This document shows, in pieces, positions 1 through 7,812 of a DNA stretch of 64,000 bases (positions within the stretch are counted from its first letter, which is position 1; every line of letters begins with the position of its first letter). A model generated the notes under the pieces. That model made no database searches and was not told the DNA's origin. It worked only from the letters and a program-made list of their open reading frames with translations. Source of the DNA: Microbacterium schleiferi (GTDB lineage: Bacteria > Actinomycetota > Actinomycetes > Actinomycetales > Microbacteriaceae); contig NZ_JAJGNI010000005.1 in the NCBI RefSeq assembly GCF_020781975.1, positions 124,001 through 188,000 on the forward strand. The letters are read 5' to 3'. The position numbers and the translations under genes are program-made.

Positions 1-209
1 TCGACGGATGCCGCGCCGCGGCTGAGCGCTTCCAGCCCCAGCGCCCCCGACCCGGCGTAGAGGTCGAGTACCCGGGCGCCGGCGATGGCCCCTGACGCGT
101 CGAGCGAGCCGAAGACCGATTCGCGGACCCGGTCGCTGGTCGGTCGCGTGCCGCTTTCCGGAACCTCGAGGCTCAGGGAGCCGGCGGCCCCGGCGATGAT
201 CCGTGTCAC
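1..209 (-). CDS. rsmD: 16S rRNA (guanine(966)-N2)-methyltransferase RsmD, 3' part outside window
   Basis: Only the first 69 codons are visible; the gene runs off the left edge. The N-terminus [11 protein letters not shown], then [12 protein letters not shown] and the SAM-binding motif [15 protein letters not shown] at about residues 49-62, are diagnostic of RsmD, which methylates G966 of 16S rRNA during 30S assembly. The start is GTG at 209, chosen because it gives the family N-terminus and lies six bases after a TACAGT hexamer. It is divergent from recG, with an 85-bp gap. The usual downstream neighbour in actinobacteria, coaD, is here on the other side of recG on the opposite strand. Confidence 0.93.
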   Translation of the reverse strand, partial: MTRIIAGAAGSLSLEVPESGTRPTSDRVRESVFGSLDASGAIAGARVLDLYAGSGALGLEALSRGAASV

Positions 210-215
210 GCGTCC

Positions 216-221
216 ACTGTA
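216..221 (-). promoter_or_regulatory. Predicted -10 box of rsmD (TACAGT)
   Basis: On the minus strand TACAGT is followed by six bases and the GTG start of rsmD, so transcription would begin at or next to the start codon. The box is embedded in the inverted repeat at 217-234. Confidence 0.55.
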
Positions 222-234
222 CAAACCGGTACAG
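217..234. repeat. 18-bp inverted repeat CTGTAC-N6-GTACAG between rsmD and recG
   Basis: Both arms are perfect. The left arm overlaps the rsmD -10 hexamer, so a dimeric regulator bound here could affect rsmD and possibly the divergent recG. The spacing (CTGT-N10-ACAG) does not match the E. coli LexA box (CTGT-N8-ACAG) or the Gram-positive SOS box. Function unknown. Confidence 0.5.
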
Positions 235-281
235 CGCCGCCGCGGGCGCTCACCCGGTCTTCGCGCGTCGGAGGCTCTGCC

Positions 282-287
282 TAAACT
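282..287 (+). promoter_or_regulatory. Predicted -10 box of recG (TAAACT)
   Basis: TAAACT ends seven bases before the ATG at 295 and there is no Shine-Dalgarno sequence, consistent with a leaderless recG message. The same hexamer stands before ligA at 58861. Confidence 0.55.
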
Positions 288-294
288 CAGGTGC

Positions 295-2481
295 ATGGTC
301 GCTCTCACGCTGTCGTCGCGACTGGACGGCGCGCTCGGCGGCAAAACGGCCAAGGCACTCGAGCGTGCGTTTGCGATGCGCACGGTGGGTGACCTGCTCG
401 AGCACTACCCACGCCGTTACGCGCGCCGCGGAGAGCTCACACCCATCGCGTCTCTGCCGATCGGCGAACCGGTCGCGATCGTCGCCGAAGTCCGCAGGGC
501 GTCCGAGCGACGGATGCAGAATCGCCGGGGTTCTCTGCTCGAGGTGGTGATCAGCGACGGCAACGGGGAACTCACCCTGACGTTCTTCAACCAGGCGTGG
601 CGGATGAGAGAGCTGGTCCCCGGCAGGCGCGGGGTGTTCGCCGGCAAGGTGGGCGAGTACCGCCGTTCGTTGCAGCTCGCGCACCCGGACTATGAGCTGT
701 TCGACGACGAAGACCGAGCGAGGGCGACGGCAGAAGCCACCGCTAACCTTCCCGTGCCGATCTACCCGGCCACCGCGTCGCTGGCCAGCTGGCAGATCGC
801 GAAGTTCGTCGGGATGGTCCTCGACGGCCTCGACGATCTGCCGGAGCCGCTGCCCGAGGATCTGCGGCGGGCGCATGGTCTGCTGTCGTATCGCATGGCG
901 TTCGAGCGCATCCATCGCCCGGACTTTCCCGACCAGGTTGAGCCCGCGCGGCAGACCTTGCGCTGGCATGAGGCGCTGGTGCTGCAGACGGCCCTGCTGC
1001 AGCAGCGACAGTTCGTGCGCGCGATGTCGGCGACCCCGCGTGAGCCCGGCGCACTCCTCGATCGGTTCGACGCCTCGTTGCCCTTCAATCGAACTCCGGA
1101 TCAGATCACTGTCGGTGACCAGATCGCCCGGGATCTGGTCGGCGAGTGGCCGATGAATCGGCTCGTTCAGGGTGAGGTCGGGTCGGGCAAGACGCTCGTG
1201 GCGCTGCGCGCGATGCTGCAGGTGGCCCAGAGCGGCGGCCAGTCCGCGCTCATCGCTCCGACCGAGGTGCTCGCTTCTCAGCATCTGCGCTCGATCGCTC
1301 GGATGCTCGGCCCCGACCTGGCGGTCGAGCTCATGCCGACACTGCTGACCGGTCAGTTGACGGCGGCCGAGCGGCGTCGTGCGGCGCTGCGCGTGGCATC
1401 CGGGCAGTCGCGCATCGTCGTGGGCACGCACGCGCTCCTGAGCGACGCGACGACCTTTGCCGACCTCGGGCTGGTCGTCGTTGACGAGCAGCACCGGTTC
1501 GGTGTGGACCAGCGTGAGGCGTTGCGGGCAAAGGGGACCACCCCGCACGCTCTCGTGCTCACCGCCACGCCGATTCCTCGAACGGTTGCGATGACCGTCT
1601 TCGGTGACCTCGACGTCTCCACGATTCGGTCGATGCCCGCGGGACGAGCCGGTATCGAATCGTTCGTTGCGCCGGTCGCCGACCGCCCCGCGTGGTTCGC
1701 GCGCGTGTGGGAGCGCGTGGCCGAGGAGGTGGCCCAGGGGCGCCAGGCCTTCGTCGTGTGCCCGTCGATCGATGCCGCCGCATCCGGCAAGCCGGCAGCA
1801 GACGAGGTAGCCGAGGTTCCGGCAGCCGAGTCTGCCACAGCCGCGGCAGAGGAGTCCTCGCGTAAGACGCGCTGGGGCGTGGTGCAGGTCGCCGAACTGC
1901 TGTCGCGGCATCCGGCATTCGACAAGCTCTCGGTTGAGATCCTCCACGGCAAGATGCCCGCAGAGCAGAAGGATGCCGTCATGCAGGCCTTCGCGGCGGG
2001 GAGTATCGATGTGCTCGTGGCAACAACTGTCGTCGAGGTGGGCGTGGACGTTCCGAACGCCTCGACGATGGTGATTCTCGAGGCCGACCGATTCGGCGTG
2101 TCTCAGCTGCATCAGCTGCGTGGCCGCGTCGGCCGCGGTTCCGTGCCGGGGCTGTGTCTGCTCGTGACCGAGAGCGAGGTAGGCACGTCGGGGCGTGAGC
2201 GCGTGGAGGCCGTGGCGGCGACCCTCGATGGATTCGCCCTCGCCGAAGTCGATCTCGAACTGCGCGGCGAGGGTGACGTGCTGGGTGCAGCGCAGTCCGG
2301 CGCCAGATCGTCGCTGCGCCTGCTGCGCGTCGTGACGGATGCCGATCTCATCGCCCGCGCTCGGTCAGCAGCTGAAGACATCCTGGCCAGCGATCCGGCG
2401 CTGCTGTCTCACCGACCGCTCTCGGATGAGATCGAGCGGCGGGTCGGCCAACAGGAGCGGGCGGCTCTCGCCAAGAACTGA
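295..2481 (+). CDS. recG: ATP-dependent DNA helicase RecG
   Basis: A 728-residue branched-DNA helicase that regresses stalled forks and processes Holliday junctions. The N-terminal wedge/OB region (about residues 1-270) is followed by the helicase core: Walker A GEVGSGKT, the DEQH box in [17 protein letters not shown] (motif III) and QLRGRVGRG (motif VI). An Ala/Glu-rich stretch of roughly 30 residues sits between the two helicase lobes, just before KTRWGVVQV, and looks like a lineage-specific flexible insertion. The frame is open upstream to 85, but that part overlaps rsmD antisense and is not RecG-like. The ATG at 295 gives the correct N-terminus and follows a -10 hexamer. Confidence 0.96.
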   Translation: MVALTLSSRLDGALGGKTAKALERAFAMRTVGDLLEHYPRRYARRGELTPIASLPIGEPVAIVAEVRRASERRMQNRRGSLLEVVISDGNGELTLTFFNQAWRMRELVPGRRGVFAGKVGEYRRSLQLAHPDYELFDDEDRARATAEATANLPVPIYPATASLASWQIAKFVGMVLDGLDDLPEPLPEDLRRAHGLLSYRMAFERIHRPDFPDQVEPARQTLRWHEALVLQTALLQQRQFVRAMSATPREPGALLDRFDASLPFNRTPDQITVGDQIARDLVGEWPMNRLVQGEVGSGKTLVALRAMLQVAQSGGQSALIAPTEVLASQHLRSIARMLGPDLAVELMPTLLTGQLTAAERRRAALRVASGQSRIVVGTHALLSDATTFADLGLVVVDEQHRFGVDQREALRAKGTTPHALVLTATPIPRTVAMTVFGDLDVSTIRSMPAGRAGIESFVAPVADRPAWFARVWERVAEEVAQGRQAFVVCPSIDAAASGKPAADEVAEVPAAESATAAAEESSRKTRWGVVQVAELLSRHPAFDKLSVEILHGKMPAEQKDAVMQAFAAGSIDVLVATTVVEVGVDVPNASTMVILEADRFGVSQLHQLRGRVGRGSVPGLCLLVTESEVGTSGRERVEAVAATLDGFALAEVDLELRGEGDVLGAAQSGARSSLRLLRVVTDADLIARARSAAEDILASDPALLSHRPLSDEIERRVGQQERAALAKN

Positions 2482-2494
2482 TGCTGACCCCCGA

Positions 2495-2500
2495 TAGGCT
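2495..2500 (+). promoter_or_regulatory. Predicted -10 box of coaD (TAGGCT)
   Basis: TAGGCT lies in the 25-bp gap after recG and ends six bases before the coaD ATG. The same hexamer with the same six-base spacing is found before ftsY. Confidence 0.6.
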
Positions 2501-2506
2501 GAAGGC

Positions 2507-3004
2507 ATGAACAGTCGGATCGCCGTGGTTCCGGGTTCCTTCGATCCGCCGACGCGGGGTCACCTCGACGTCATCCGTCGCGCGGCGAGACTGTACGACC
2601 AGTTGCACGTGGTCGTCGTACACAACCCCGGCAAAGAAGCGATGCTTCCGATTGCGCAGCGGCTGTCTCTGCTGGAGCAGTCCATCGCTGAGGCAGACAT
2701 CGAGGGCAGCGTTGTCGTTGCCTCCTGGAGCGTCGGCCTGCTCGTCGACTACGCGCGCGATGTCAACGCCGGCGTGCTCGTCAAGGGCATCCGTTCGCAG
2801 GCGGATGTCGTCTACGAAGTACCCATGGCGGTCGTCAACCGTGACCTCGCGGACGTGGAGACCGTCTTCTTGCTGCCCGATCCCTCGCACGCGATGGTGT
2901 CGAGCTCACTGGTGCGGCAGGTGGCAGCCCTCGGCGGCGACGTATCGGCCTATGTCCCGCCCGCGGTAGCTCGATTCCTGCACACCGGCGGCCACGACCT
3001 CTGA
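2507..3004 (+). CDS. coaD: Phosphopantetheine adenylyltransferase CoaD
   Basis: Catalyses 4'-phosphopantetheine + ATP to dephospho-CoA + PPi, the penultimate step of CoA synthesis. At 165 residues it has the usual length. The nucleotidyltransferase signature [10 protein letters not shown] is at residues 10-19, with T16 and H19 as the ATP-contacting pair. KGIR near residue 94 and the SSSLVRQVA segment near the C-terminus (family ISSTxxR motif) are present. It starts the run coaD - DUF177 - rpmF - rnc - mutM, an order common in Actinobacteria. Confidence 0.97.
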   Translation: MNSRIAVVPGSFDPPTRGHLDVIRRAARLYDQLHVVVVHNPGKEAMLPIAQRLSLLEQSIAEADIEGSVVVASWSVGLLVDYARDVNAGVLVKGIRSQADVVYEVPMAVVNRDLADVETVFLLPDPSHAMVSSSLVRQVAALGGDVSAYVPPAVARFLHTGGHDL

Positions 3005-3036
3005 CCCGGCACCGAGACTGCTCTCTCCCACGCGGG

Positions 3037-3042
3037 TAGCAT
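3037..3042 (+). promoter_or_regulatory. Predicted -10 box for DUF177-rpmF-rnc (TAGCAT)
   Basis: TAGCAT precedes the GTG at 3051 by eight bases. It could drive the three-gene DUF177-rpmF-rnc group from inside the coaD intergenic gap. Confidence 0.5.
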
Positions 3043-3050
3043 GGACCCCC

Positions 3051-3608
3051 GTGAGTAGGCAGCACTCCGGACCGTTCGTCGTCCCCGTCCGCGACATCAC
3101 GCACCGTCCCGGCGAAATGCGGGAGTTCTCTCTGGAGATACCGGCCCCGCAGAAGTGGGGCGAAGGGTTGGTCTCCGTCGCGGAGGGCGAGCCGCTCGTT
3201 CTGGACGTGCGTGTGGAGAGCGTCCACGAGGGGATTCTCGCCACCGGCGAGGTCGACACCGAGTACACCGGGGTGTGTGGACGGTGTCTGGGGGAGGTCG
3301 CCGAGAGCGTCCGCGTCGCGTTCCAGGAGCTTTTCGCGTATCCTGGGCAGGAAGAAACTGACTTCGAGGTTCAAGACGACCACGTGGATCTTGAAACTCT
3401 GGTCAGGGATGCGGTAGTCCTGTCGCTTCCATTTCAGCCGGTGTGTCAGCCGGATTGCCCCGGCCTTGATCCGGTCACGGGTGAGCGACTGACCGAGAGC
3501 ACCGGTTCGCCCGCGAGCGAACCCATCGATCCCCGGTGGGCGGCGCTCCAGGGCTACAGCACCCAGGACGACACCACAGACCACGGCGACCACGACGCAC
3601 GCGCGTGA
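3051..3608 (+). CDS. YceD/DUF177 family protein
   Basis: A 185-residue member of the DUF177 (YceD) family, which in bacteria almost always precedes rpmF and in E. coli and plants has been linked to 23S rRNA accumulation. The family cysteines are present: CGRC at about residues 77-80 and a second CQPDC near residue 131. The acidic middle (QEETDFEVQDDHVDLE) is typical. The C-terminal 40 residues are Ser/Thr/Asp rich and poorly conserved. GTG start. It probably shares a transcript with rpmF, which begins 33 bp downstream. The biochemical role is not established from sequence. Confidence 0.88.
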   Translation: MSRQHSGPFVVPVRDITHRPGEMREFSLEIPAPQKWGEGLVSVAEGEPLVLDVRVESVHEGILATGEVDTEYTGVCGRCLGEVAESVRVAFQELFAYPGQEETDFEVQDDHVDLETLVRDAVVLSLPFQPVCQPDCPGLDPVTGERLTESTGSPASEPIDPRWAALQGYSTQDDTTDHGDHDARA

Positions 3609-3641
3609 GTGGCTGCCGAGAAGAAAGAGATGAGCTGAACA

Positions 3642-3851
3642 ATGGCTGGTAACCCCCCGAAGCGCAAGGTCTCGCGTTCGAACACCCGCTCGCGCCGTGC
3701 GCAGTGGAAGGCCGACGCGCCCACCCTCGTCAAGACCGTTGAGAACGGTAAGACCGTCTACAGCCGCCCGCACCAGGCGAAGGTCGTCACCGACTCGCAG
3801 GGCACCGAGCTGTTCCTGGAGTACAAGGGCCGCAAGGTCGCCGACGTCTGA
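3642..3851 (+). CDS. rpmF: 50S ribosomal protein L32
   Basis: A 69-residue basic protein with the L32 start [21 protein letters not shown]. No cysteines are present, so this is the zinc-independent (C-minus) form. The last 25 residues, ending GRKVADV, are typical of the longer actinobacterial L32. It lies 33 bp after DUF177 and 13 bp before rnc, consistent with one transcript. Confidence 0.96.
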   Translation: MAGNPPKRKVSRSNTRSRRAQWKADAPTLVKTVENGKTVYSRPHQAKVVTDSQGTELFLEYKGRKVADV

Positions 3852-3864
3852 GCGTCGTAGCGAC

Positions 3865-4551
3865 GTGACGACTCGCGAGTCCGCTGAACTCGCGCAGAAG
3901 CTCGGGGTCGACATTGACCCCGAGCTTCTCGCGCTGGCACTGACCCACAGGTCCTGGGCGTACGAGAACGGCGGAGTTCCTCACAACGAGCGACTTGAGT
4001 TCCTCGGTGACTCAGTACTCGGCCAGGCAGTTACGGTGCGGCTGTTCCGCGCGCATCCCGAGCTCGACGAGGGTGCGCTTGCCAAGCGCCGCGCTGCCGT
4101 CGTGTCGACCGTCGCGCTGGCAGAGGTTGCCCGGGGCATCGATCTCGGCGCCTATGTCAAGCTCGGGCGCGGCGAGGAACAGACCGGAGGCCGGGAGAAG
4201 GACTCGATCCTGGCCGACACCATGGAAGCAGTGTTCGGGGCCACCTATCTGTCGGCGGGGCCGGATGCGGCATCCGACCTGGTTCTACGGCTCATTGAGC
4301 CACTGCTTTCCGACCCCGACCGGTACGGCGCCGCAGTCGACCCGAAGACCGCATTGCAAGAGCTTGCCGCCCGTCGCAGCGTCGCTCCGCCGGCGTACGA
4401 GGTCTCATCGACCGGGCCCGATCATGACCGCCGCTTCACCGCTGTCGTGGTCGTCGGCGACCACCGAGCCGAGGGTGTCGGCACCAGCAAGAAGCACGCC
4501 GAAATGGCCGCTGCCCTCCGGGCCTGGCGCGACCTCACCTCGCGTAGCTGA
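3865..4551 (+). CDS. rnc: Ribonuclease III
   Basis: Endonuclease for double-stranded RNA, acting in rRNA processing and antisense decay. At 228 residues the RNase III domain (about 1-150) contains the signature NERLEFLGDS at residues 41-50 (E45 and D49 acidic site) and DTMEAVFGA with the second metal-binding Asp/Glu. The C-terminal dsRNA-binding domain (about 155-225) ends in KKHAEMAAALRAW. The start is GTG at 3865: the frame is open further upstream, but that would overlap rpmF and add non-family sequence. One 13-bp GGATGC/GCATCC mirror pair lies in the gene at 4263-4275. Confidence 0.96.
   Translation: MTTRESAELAQKLGVDIDPELLALALTHRSWAYENGGVPHNERLEFLGDSVLGQAVTVRLFRAHPELDEGALAKRRAAVVSTVALAEVARGIDLGAYVKLGRGEEQTGGREKDSILADTMEAVFGATYLSAGPDAASDLVLRLIEPLLSDPDRYGAAVDPKTALQELAARRSVAPPAYEVSSTGPDHDRRFTAVVVVGDHRAEGVGTSKKHAEMAAALRAWRDLTSRS
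4263..4275. repeat. 13-bp mirror pair GGATGC-G-GCATCC inside rnc
   Basis: A perfect hyphenated palindrome encoding Asp-Ala-Ala-Ser. The same 13 bases recur at 13076-13088 (smc) and 58601-58613 (mnmA), each time in the same reading frame. It combines the two orientations of the hexamer that is over-represented across the window. Confidence 0.7.
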
Positions 4552-4569
4552 CATCGGGGCCTGAGCACG

Positions 4570-5514
4570 GTGCCTGAGCTTCCCGAGGTCGAGGTTGTCC
4601 GCGCTGGTCTCGCGCCGGCTGTCACGGGTGCCGTGATCGAGGCGGCAACCGTCTCCGATGATCGCGCACTGACGCGGCATCCCCCGGGAGCGTCAGACTT
4701 CGAGACACGTCTCCTCGGCCGCACCCTGGAGGGTCCGGCGAGACGGGGGAAGTTCCTGTGGATTCCGCTGGCGCCCCGTGATCCCGGCGCACCGCCGACG
4801 GAGGCCCTTGTCGCTCACCTCGGTATGAGCGGACAGATGCTGCTGCGCCCTTCCGGGGCGCCTCCGGAGCGGCACGAGCGCGTGCGGCTCGACATTCGGC
4901 ATCCGAATCACGGCGACCTTGCCGTCGTCTTCGCCGATCAGCGCACGTTCGGCTCGCTCGCGATCGACCCACTTCAGGGCACGCGAGATGGACTCGCTGG
5001 CGGATACGGCACTGACGACGCCCTCGTCCCGGCTCAGGTCGCGCACATTGCGCGCGATCCCCTGGATCCAGGATTCGACGTTCGGGCCTTTCGCCGCACT
5101 CTGGAGCACAAGGCGTCTGCCATCAAGCGCGTGCTTCTGGACCAAACCGTGGTGTCGGGCATCGGGAACATCTACGCCGACGAGTCGCTGTGGGCGGCGC
5201 GGATCCACCCCGATACTTCAGCCTCGCACCTGACCACGCGGGCCGTCCATCGCCTCATCGCCGAGGTGCAGGCCGTGCTCGAGAAGGCTCTCGCCGACGG
5301 CGGAACGAGCTTTGACGCCCAGTACGTCAACGTGAACGGGCAGGCCGGATACTTCGCGCACTCCCTGAATGCGTACGGACGCACCGGCCAGCCGTGCGCA
5401 CGGTGTGGTGCCCCCATCGTGAAGGTATCGTTCACGAACCGCTCCTCCCACTTCTGTCCGCACTGCCAACGTCCGCCCCGCACGAAGGCCTCGGCTTCCG
5501 CGGGCCTTCCCTAA
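4570..5514 (+). CDS. mutM: Formamidopyrimidine-DNA glycosylase (Fpg/MutM)
   Basis: Base-excision repair glycosylase/AP lyase for 8-oxoguanine and formamidopyrimidines. After removal of Met the N-terminus is PELPEVEVV, with P1 as catalytic nucleophile, E2 as general acid and the downstream K at residue 60 (RRGKFLW). The helix-two-turn-helix YADESLWAARIHP and the C-terminal zinc finger (CARC ... CPHC, about residues 277-300) are intact. Length 314 includes short insertions, mainly near residues 70-80, and a 15-residue tail. GTG start. The gap to rnc is 18 bp, so co-transcription is likely. Confidence 0.96.
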   Translation: MPELPEVEVVRAGLAPAVTGAVIEAATVSDDRALTRHPPGASDFETRLLGRTLEGPARRGKFLWIPLAPRDPGAPPTEALVAHLGMSGQMLLRPSGAPPERHERVRLDIRHPNHGDLAVVFADQRTFGSLAIDPLQGTRDGLAGGYGTDDALVPAQVAHIARDPLDPGFDVRAFRRTLEHKASAIKRVLLDQTVVSGIGNIYADESLWAARIHPDTSASHLTTRAVHRLIAEVQAVLEKALADGGTSFDAQYVNVNGQAGYFAHSLNAYGRTGQPCARCGAPIVKVSFTNRSSHFCPHCQRPPRTKASASAGLP

Positions 5515-5524
5515 CGGAGCCTCC

Positions 5525-6085
5525 ATGCGCGTCGTCATCTCGGGAACCCACGGCAGTGGCAAGAGCACGCTGCTCGGCGACTTCGTGGCTTCCCACCCCG
5601 AGTGGCACGTTCTGCCCGACCCCTACGAAGACATCGATGCCGCAGCAGACGAACCCGGGGCACTGTTGTTCGCGCATCAACTCGGCATCGCGGCATCTCG
5701 ACTGCTCGAGCCGGCTCCAGGGCCGGTGCTCGCCGAGCGGGGGCCCCTGGACTTTCTTGCCTACCTCTCGGCGATGCAGTCCCTGGGCAGAGCGATCGTT
5801 GACTCCGAGCTGATCGAGCGCGGATATGAGCTGACAGCGGCGGCGATGCACTCGGTGGACCTTCTGGTGATTCTGCCCCTGAACCGACGGGATGCGATAT
5901 CCATCGGCGAGAGCGAAGACCTCGAGCTTCGCGATGCGATGGATATCGCTCTGCTGGAGTACGCCGATGATTCGGATCTCATCGGGAACGCAACGGTGAC
6001 GGAGATCGCGGGTGATCGTGATCGACGGCTGCTCTTGCTCGAACGAGCTGTCCGAGAACACCGCGACGCGTCAGTTGCTTCCTGA
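5525..6085 (+). CDS. Small P-loop ATP-binding protein (AAA/kinase-like)
   Basis: A 186-residue protein starting MRVVISGTHGSGKST, a complete Walker A at residues 7-15. An RGPLDF segment near residue 74 and HSVDLLVILPL near residue 114 resemble the LID and Walker-B-like positions of nucleotide-kinase-fold ATPases. It has no membrane segment or fused domain. ACGGAG lies just upstream of the ATG. It lies 10 bp after mutM, so it may be in the same transcript, and its last 15 bp overlap the 3' end of the opposite serine-hydrolase gene. The substrate is unknown; a small nucleoside-type kinase or regulatory ATPase are both possible. Confidence 0.75.
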   Translation: MRVVISGTHGSGKSTLLGDFVASHPEWHVLPDPYEDIDAAADEPGALLFAHQLGIAASRLLEPAPGPVLAERGPLDFLAYLSAMQSLGRAIVDSELIERGYELTAAAMHSVDLLVILPLNRRDAISIGESEDLELRDAMDIALLEYADDSDLIGNATVTEIAGDRDRRLLLLERAVREHRDASVAS

Positions 6086-7696
6086 GCCAGCCAGCGTCCA
6101 GGTTCCCAACCCCTGCCGGTTGAAGAACTCCATCGTCAGTGCCGTCACGGCGCCGCCTGTGCGGGAAAAGGTCGCGGACGATCTCGAGCCCGGGGGCGCA
6201 TTCTCGCCCGTCGGAGTGAAGGCAAACGTGTCGGCATCCCACGGATCAAGCGTCACGACGTACGCGCCATCCGGCCCGAGAGCTGCGCGCAGTTCGCCTG
6301 CTTCTTCGCTCACCGCCAGTTCGCCGTAGTACGGGTTCGTGTATGTCCCGACGTAATCGGATGCCGGTGCAGGAGGCGACGCATCCGCAGGTGGCGTTTG
6401 TTCGACGAGGTCACCGGTCGGGGCGTAATAGGACCCGATCGCCGCGTTGAAGTCTGTCACCCAGTCCCGGGTGACATAGCCGTATTGCACCAGATCCAGG
6501 AACTCCGCGTTGATGGCCTCCGGTACGCCCTGGGGTCCACCGTTGGTCAGGGTCACGATGCCCAGATCAAGACTCGGGACCAGCCGATAGCTCGTTGCCG
6601 CGCCCAGGATGAAGGCGCCCGAGTGACTGATCGAGGTTCGGCCACTCAGCTCCGTGCCCGTGTTGAATCCGAAGCCGTACATGCTCGTGCGCGCCGTGTT
6701 CGATACCGGATGCCCGCTGATCATTTCGCCCGTGGTGGCAGCTGTCAGCGCTGCCGGATCGATGTACTCGGCCCCGGCGATCTTCCCGTCCGAAAGCACG
6801 ACATTCATCCAGGCGGCGAGATCGAGCACGGTGGACGAGACCCCTCCCGCGGGGGACTGGGGATCAGGATCTCGCTCGGAGAGCGGGACGAACTCGCCAT
6901 CAACGAGGACGTGGATCGTTGCGCGGTTCGACTGCGCGAGAAAGTCGGCGTACCGGGCGCTCGAGGACGTCATACCTATCGGCTCGAAGAGCAGCTCGTC
7001 GATGGCATCCTCCCACGGCTTGTCGAGAGCGGCGGCTGCCGCTTCGGCACCGACGGTGATCCCGAAGTTCGAGTAGTTGTAGGTCGACCGGAACGCTGAC
7101 AGCGGCTGCAGGTACAGATGTTCCATGATGTAGTCGCGGTCGTAACCGAGGTCCTCGAGATCGTCGCCGGCTCCGGTGGCAAGTCCCGTCCGGTGCGAGA
7201 AGTAGTCGCCGATTGTGGCGTTGCGGGTCACGTACGCATCAGAGAGCGCGAATCCTGGCAGTTCCTCGACCACGGGAGTGTCCCAGGTCACGGCGCCCTC
7301 CGTGATGGCCTTGGCGACGGCGGTCGCAGACAGGGACTTCGATACCGAGGCGATTTGGAACACGGTCTGCGCGTCGACCGTGTCATCGGTGCCCGCCGTC
7401 TTGACGCCGAAACCATCGCTGTAGACGATCTCGCCATCGTGGACCACCGCAACGGCGAGCCCCGGGACCCCGCTTTGCTCAAGCGCTGCGTCGATGAGGC
7501 CCGGCAAGGCATCAACGGCCTTCGTCACCGCCGCTGAGACCGACTCAGCCGGGAGGGCGATGGCATCTTCTCCCGGGTTGGGTTGGGTCTGCACCGGGAT
7601 CGTCGCCGGTGGCGAGGTATCCGTGCAGCCGGTCAGGGCGACGAGAACGCTCGCTGACAGTGCGAGAACGGTGCAGCGTGCCGAAAGTCTGGACAT
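6071..7696 (-). CDS. Secreted lipoprotein serine hydrolase (beta-lactamase/class C PBP family)
   Basis: A 541-residue exported protein. A type II signal peptide with lipobox LTGC (Cys24) implies lipid anchoring outside the membrane. The beta-lactamase/transpeptidase-like domain (about residues 60-420) has SVSK at 117-120 (Ser nucleophile and Lys), the YSN triad in YNYSNFG and an HSG motif replacing KTG. The C-terminal ~100 residues form a separate beta-rich domain after a Pro/Ala linker. Such proteins act as D-Ala carboxypeptidases, esterases or D-amino-acid hydrolases; which applies here cannot be told. The ATG at 7696 is preceded by AAGGAG; the longer frame to 7777 would hide the signal peptide. 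Divergent from the histidine kinase at 7813. Confidence 0.88.
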   Translation of the reverse strand: MSRLSARCTVLALSASVLVALTGCTDTSPPATIPVQTQPNPGEDAIALPAESVSAAVTKAVDALPGLIDAALEQSGVPGLAVAVVHDGEIVYSDGFGVKTAGTDDTVDAQTVFQIASVSKSLSATAVAKAITEGAVTWDTPVVEELPGFALSDAYVTRNATIGDYFSHRTGLATGAGDDLEDLGYDRDYIMEHLYLQPLSAFRSTYNYSNFGITVGAEAAAAALDKPWEDAIDELLFEPIGMTSSSARYADFLAQSNRATIHVLVDGEFVPLSERDPDPQSPAGGVSSTVLDLAAWMNVVLSDGKIAGAEYIDPAALTAATTGEMISGHPVSNTARTSMYGFGFNTGTELSGRTSISHSGAFILGAATSYRLVPSLDLGIVTLTNGGPQGVPEAINAEFLDLVQYGYVTRDWVTDFNAAIGSYYAPTGDLVEQTPPADASPPAPASDYVGTYTNPYYGELAVSEEAGELRAALGPDGAYVVTLDPWDADTFAFTPTGENAPPGSRSSATFSRTGGAVTALTMEFFNRQGLGTWTLAGSGSN

Positions 7697-7801
7697 CGGG
7701 TGCTCCTTGACGGGGTGCGCGGGGGCTTCATCAAGTCTTTTGTGTTGTCCGCGCCGCCTCCATAGACGTAGGTCCATGGGAACCCGCGGGTTGGGGCGCG
7801 A

Positions 7802-7807
7802 TAGTTG
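7802..7807 (+). promoter_or_regulatory. Possible -10 box of the histidine kinase gene (TAGTTG)
   Basis: TAGTTG ends five bases before the GTG at 7813. The last position deviates from TANNNT, so this is weaker than the other leaderless-type promoters in the window, but it supports the GTG over the ATG at 7840. Confidence 0.35.
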
Positions 7808-7812
7808 TCTGC

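Noticed and set aside
217..234. SOS (LexA) box at the rsmD-recG gap
   Set aside because: CTGT-N10-ACAG does not match the E. coli spacing, and it lacks the GAAC/GTTC halves of the Gram-positive box.
85..294. In-frame 70-residue N-terminal extension of RecG
   Set aside because: It runs over rsmD antisense and the rsmD promoter, and RecG proteins begin at the MVALTL-type start used here.
250..2112. 620-codon open frame antisense to recG
   Set aside because: High-GC shadow of the recG codons; Arg/His/Gly-rich, no motif, no promoter or ribosome binding site, and recG is unambiguous.
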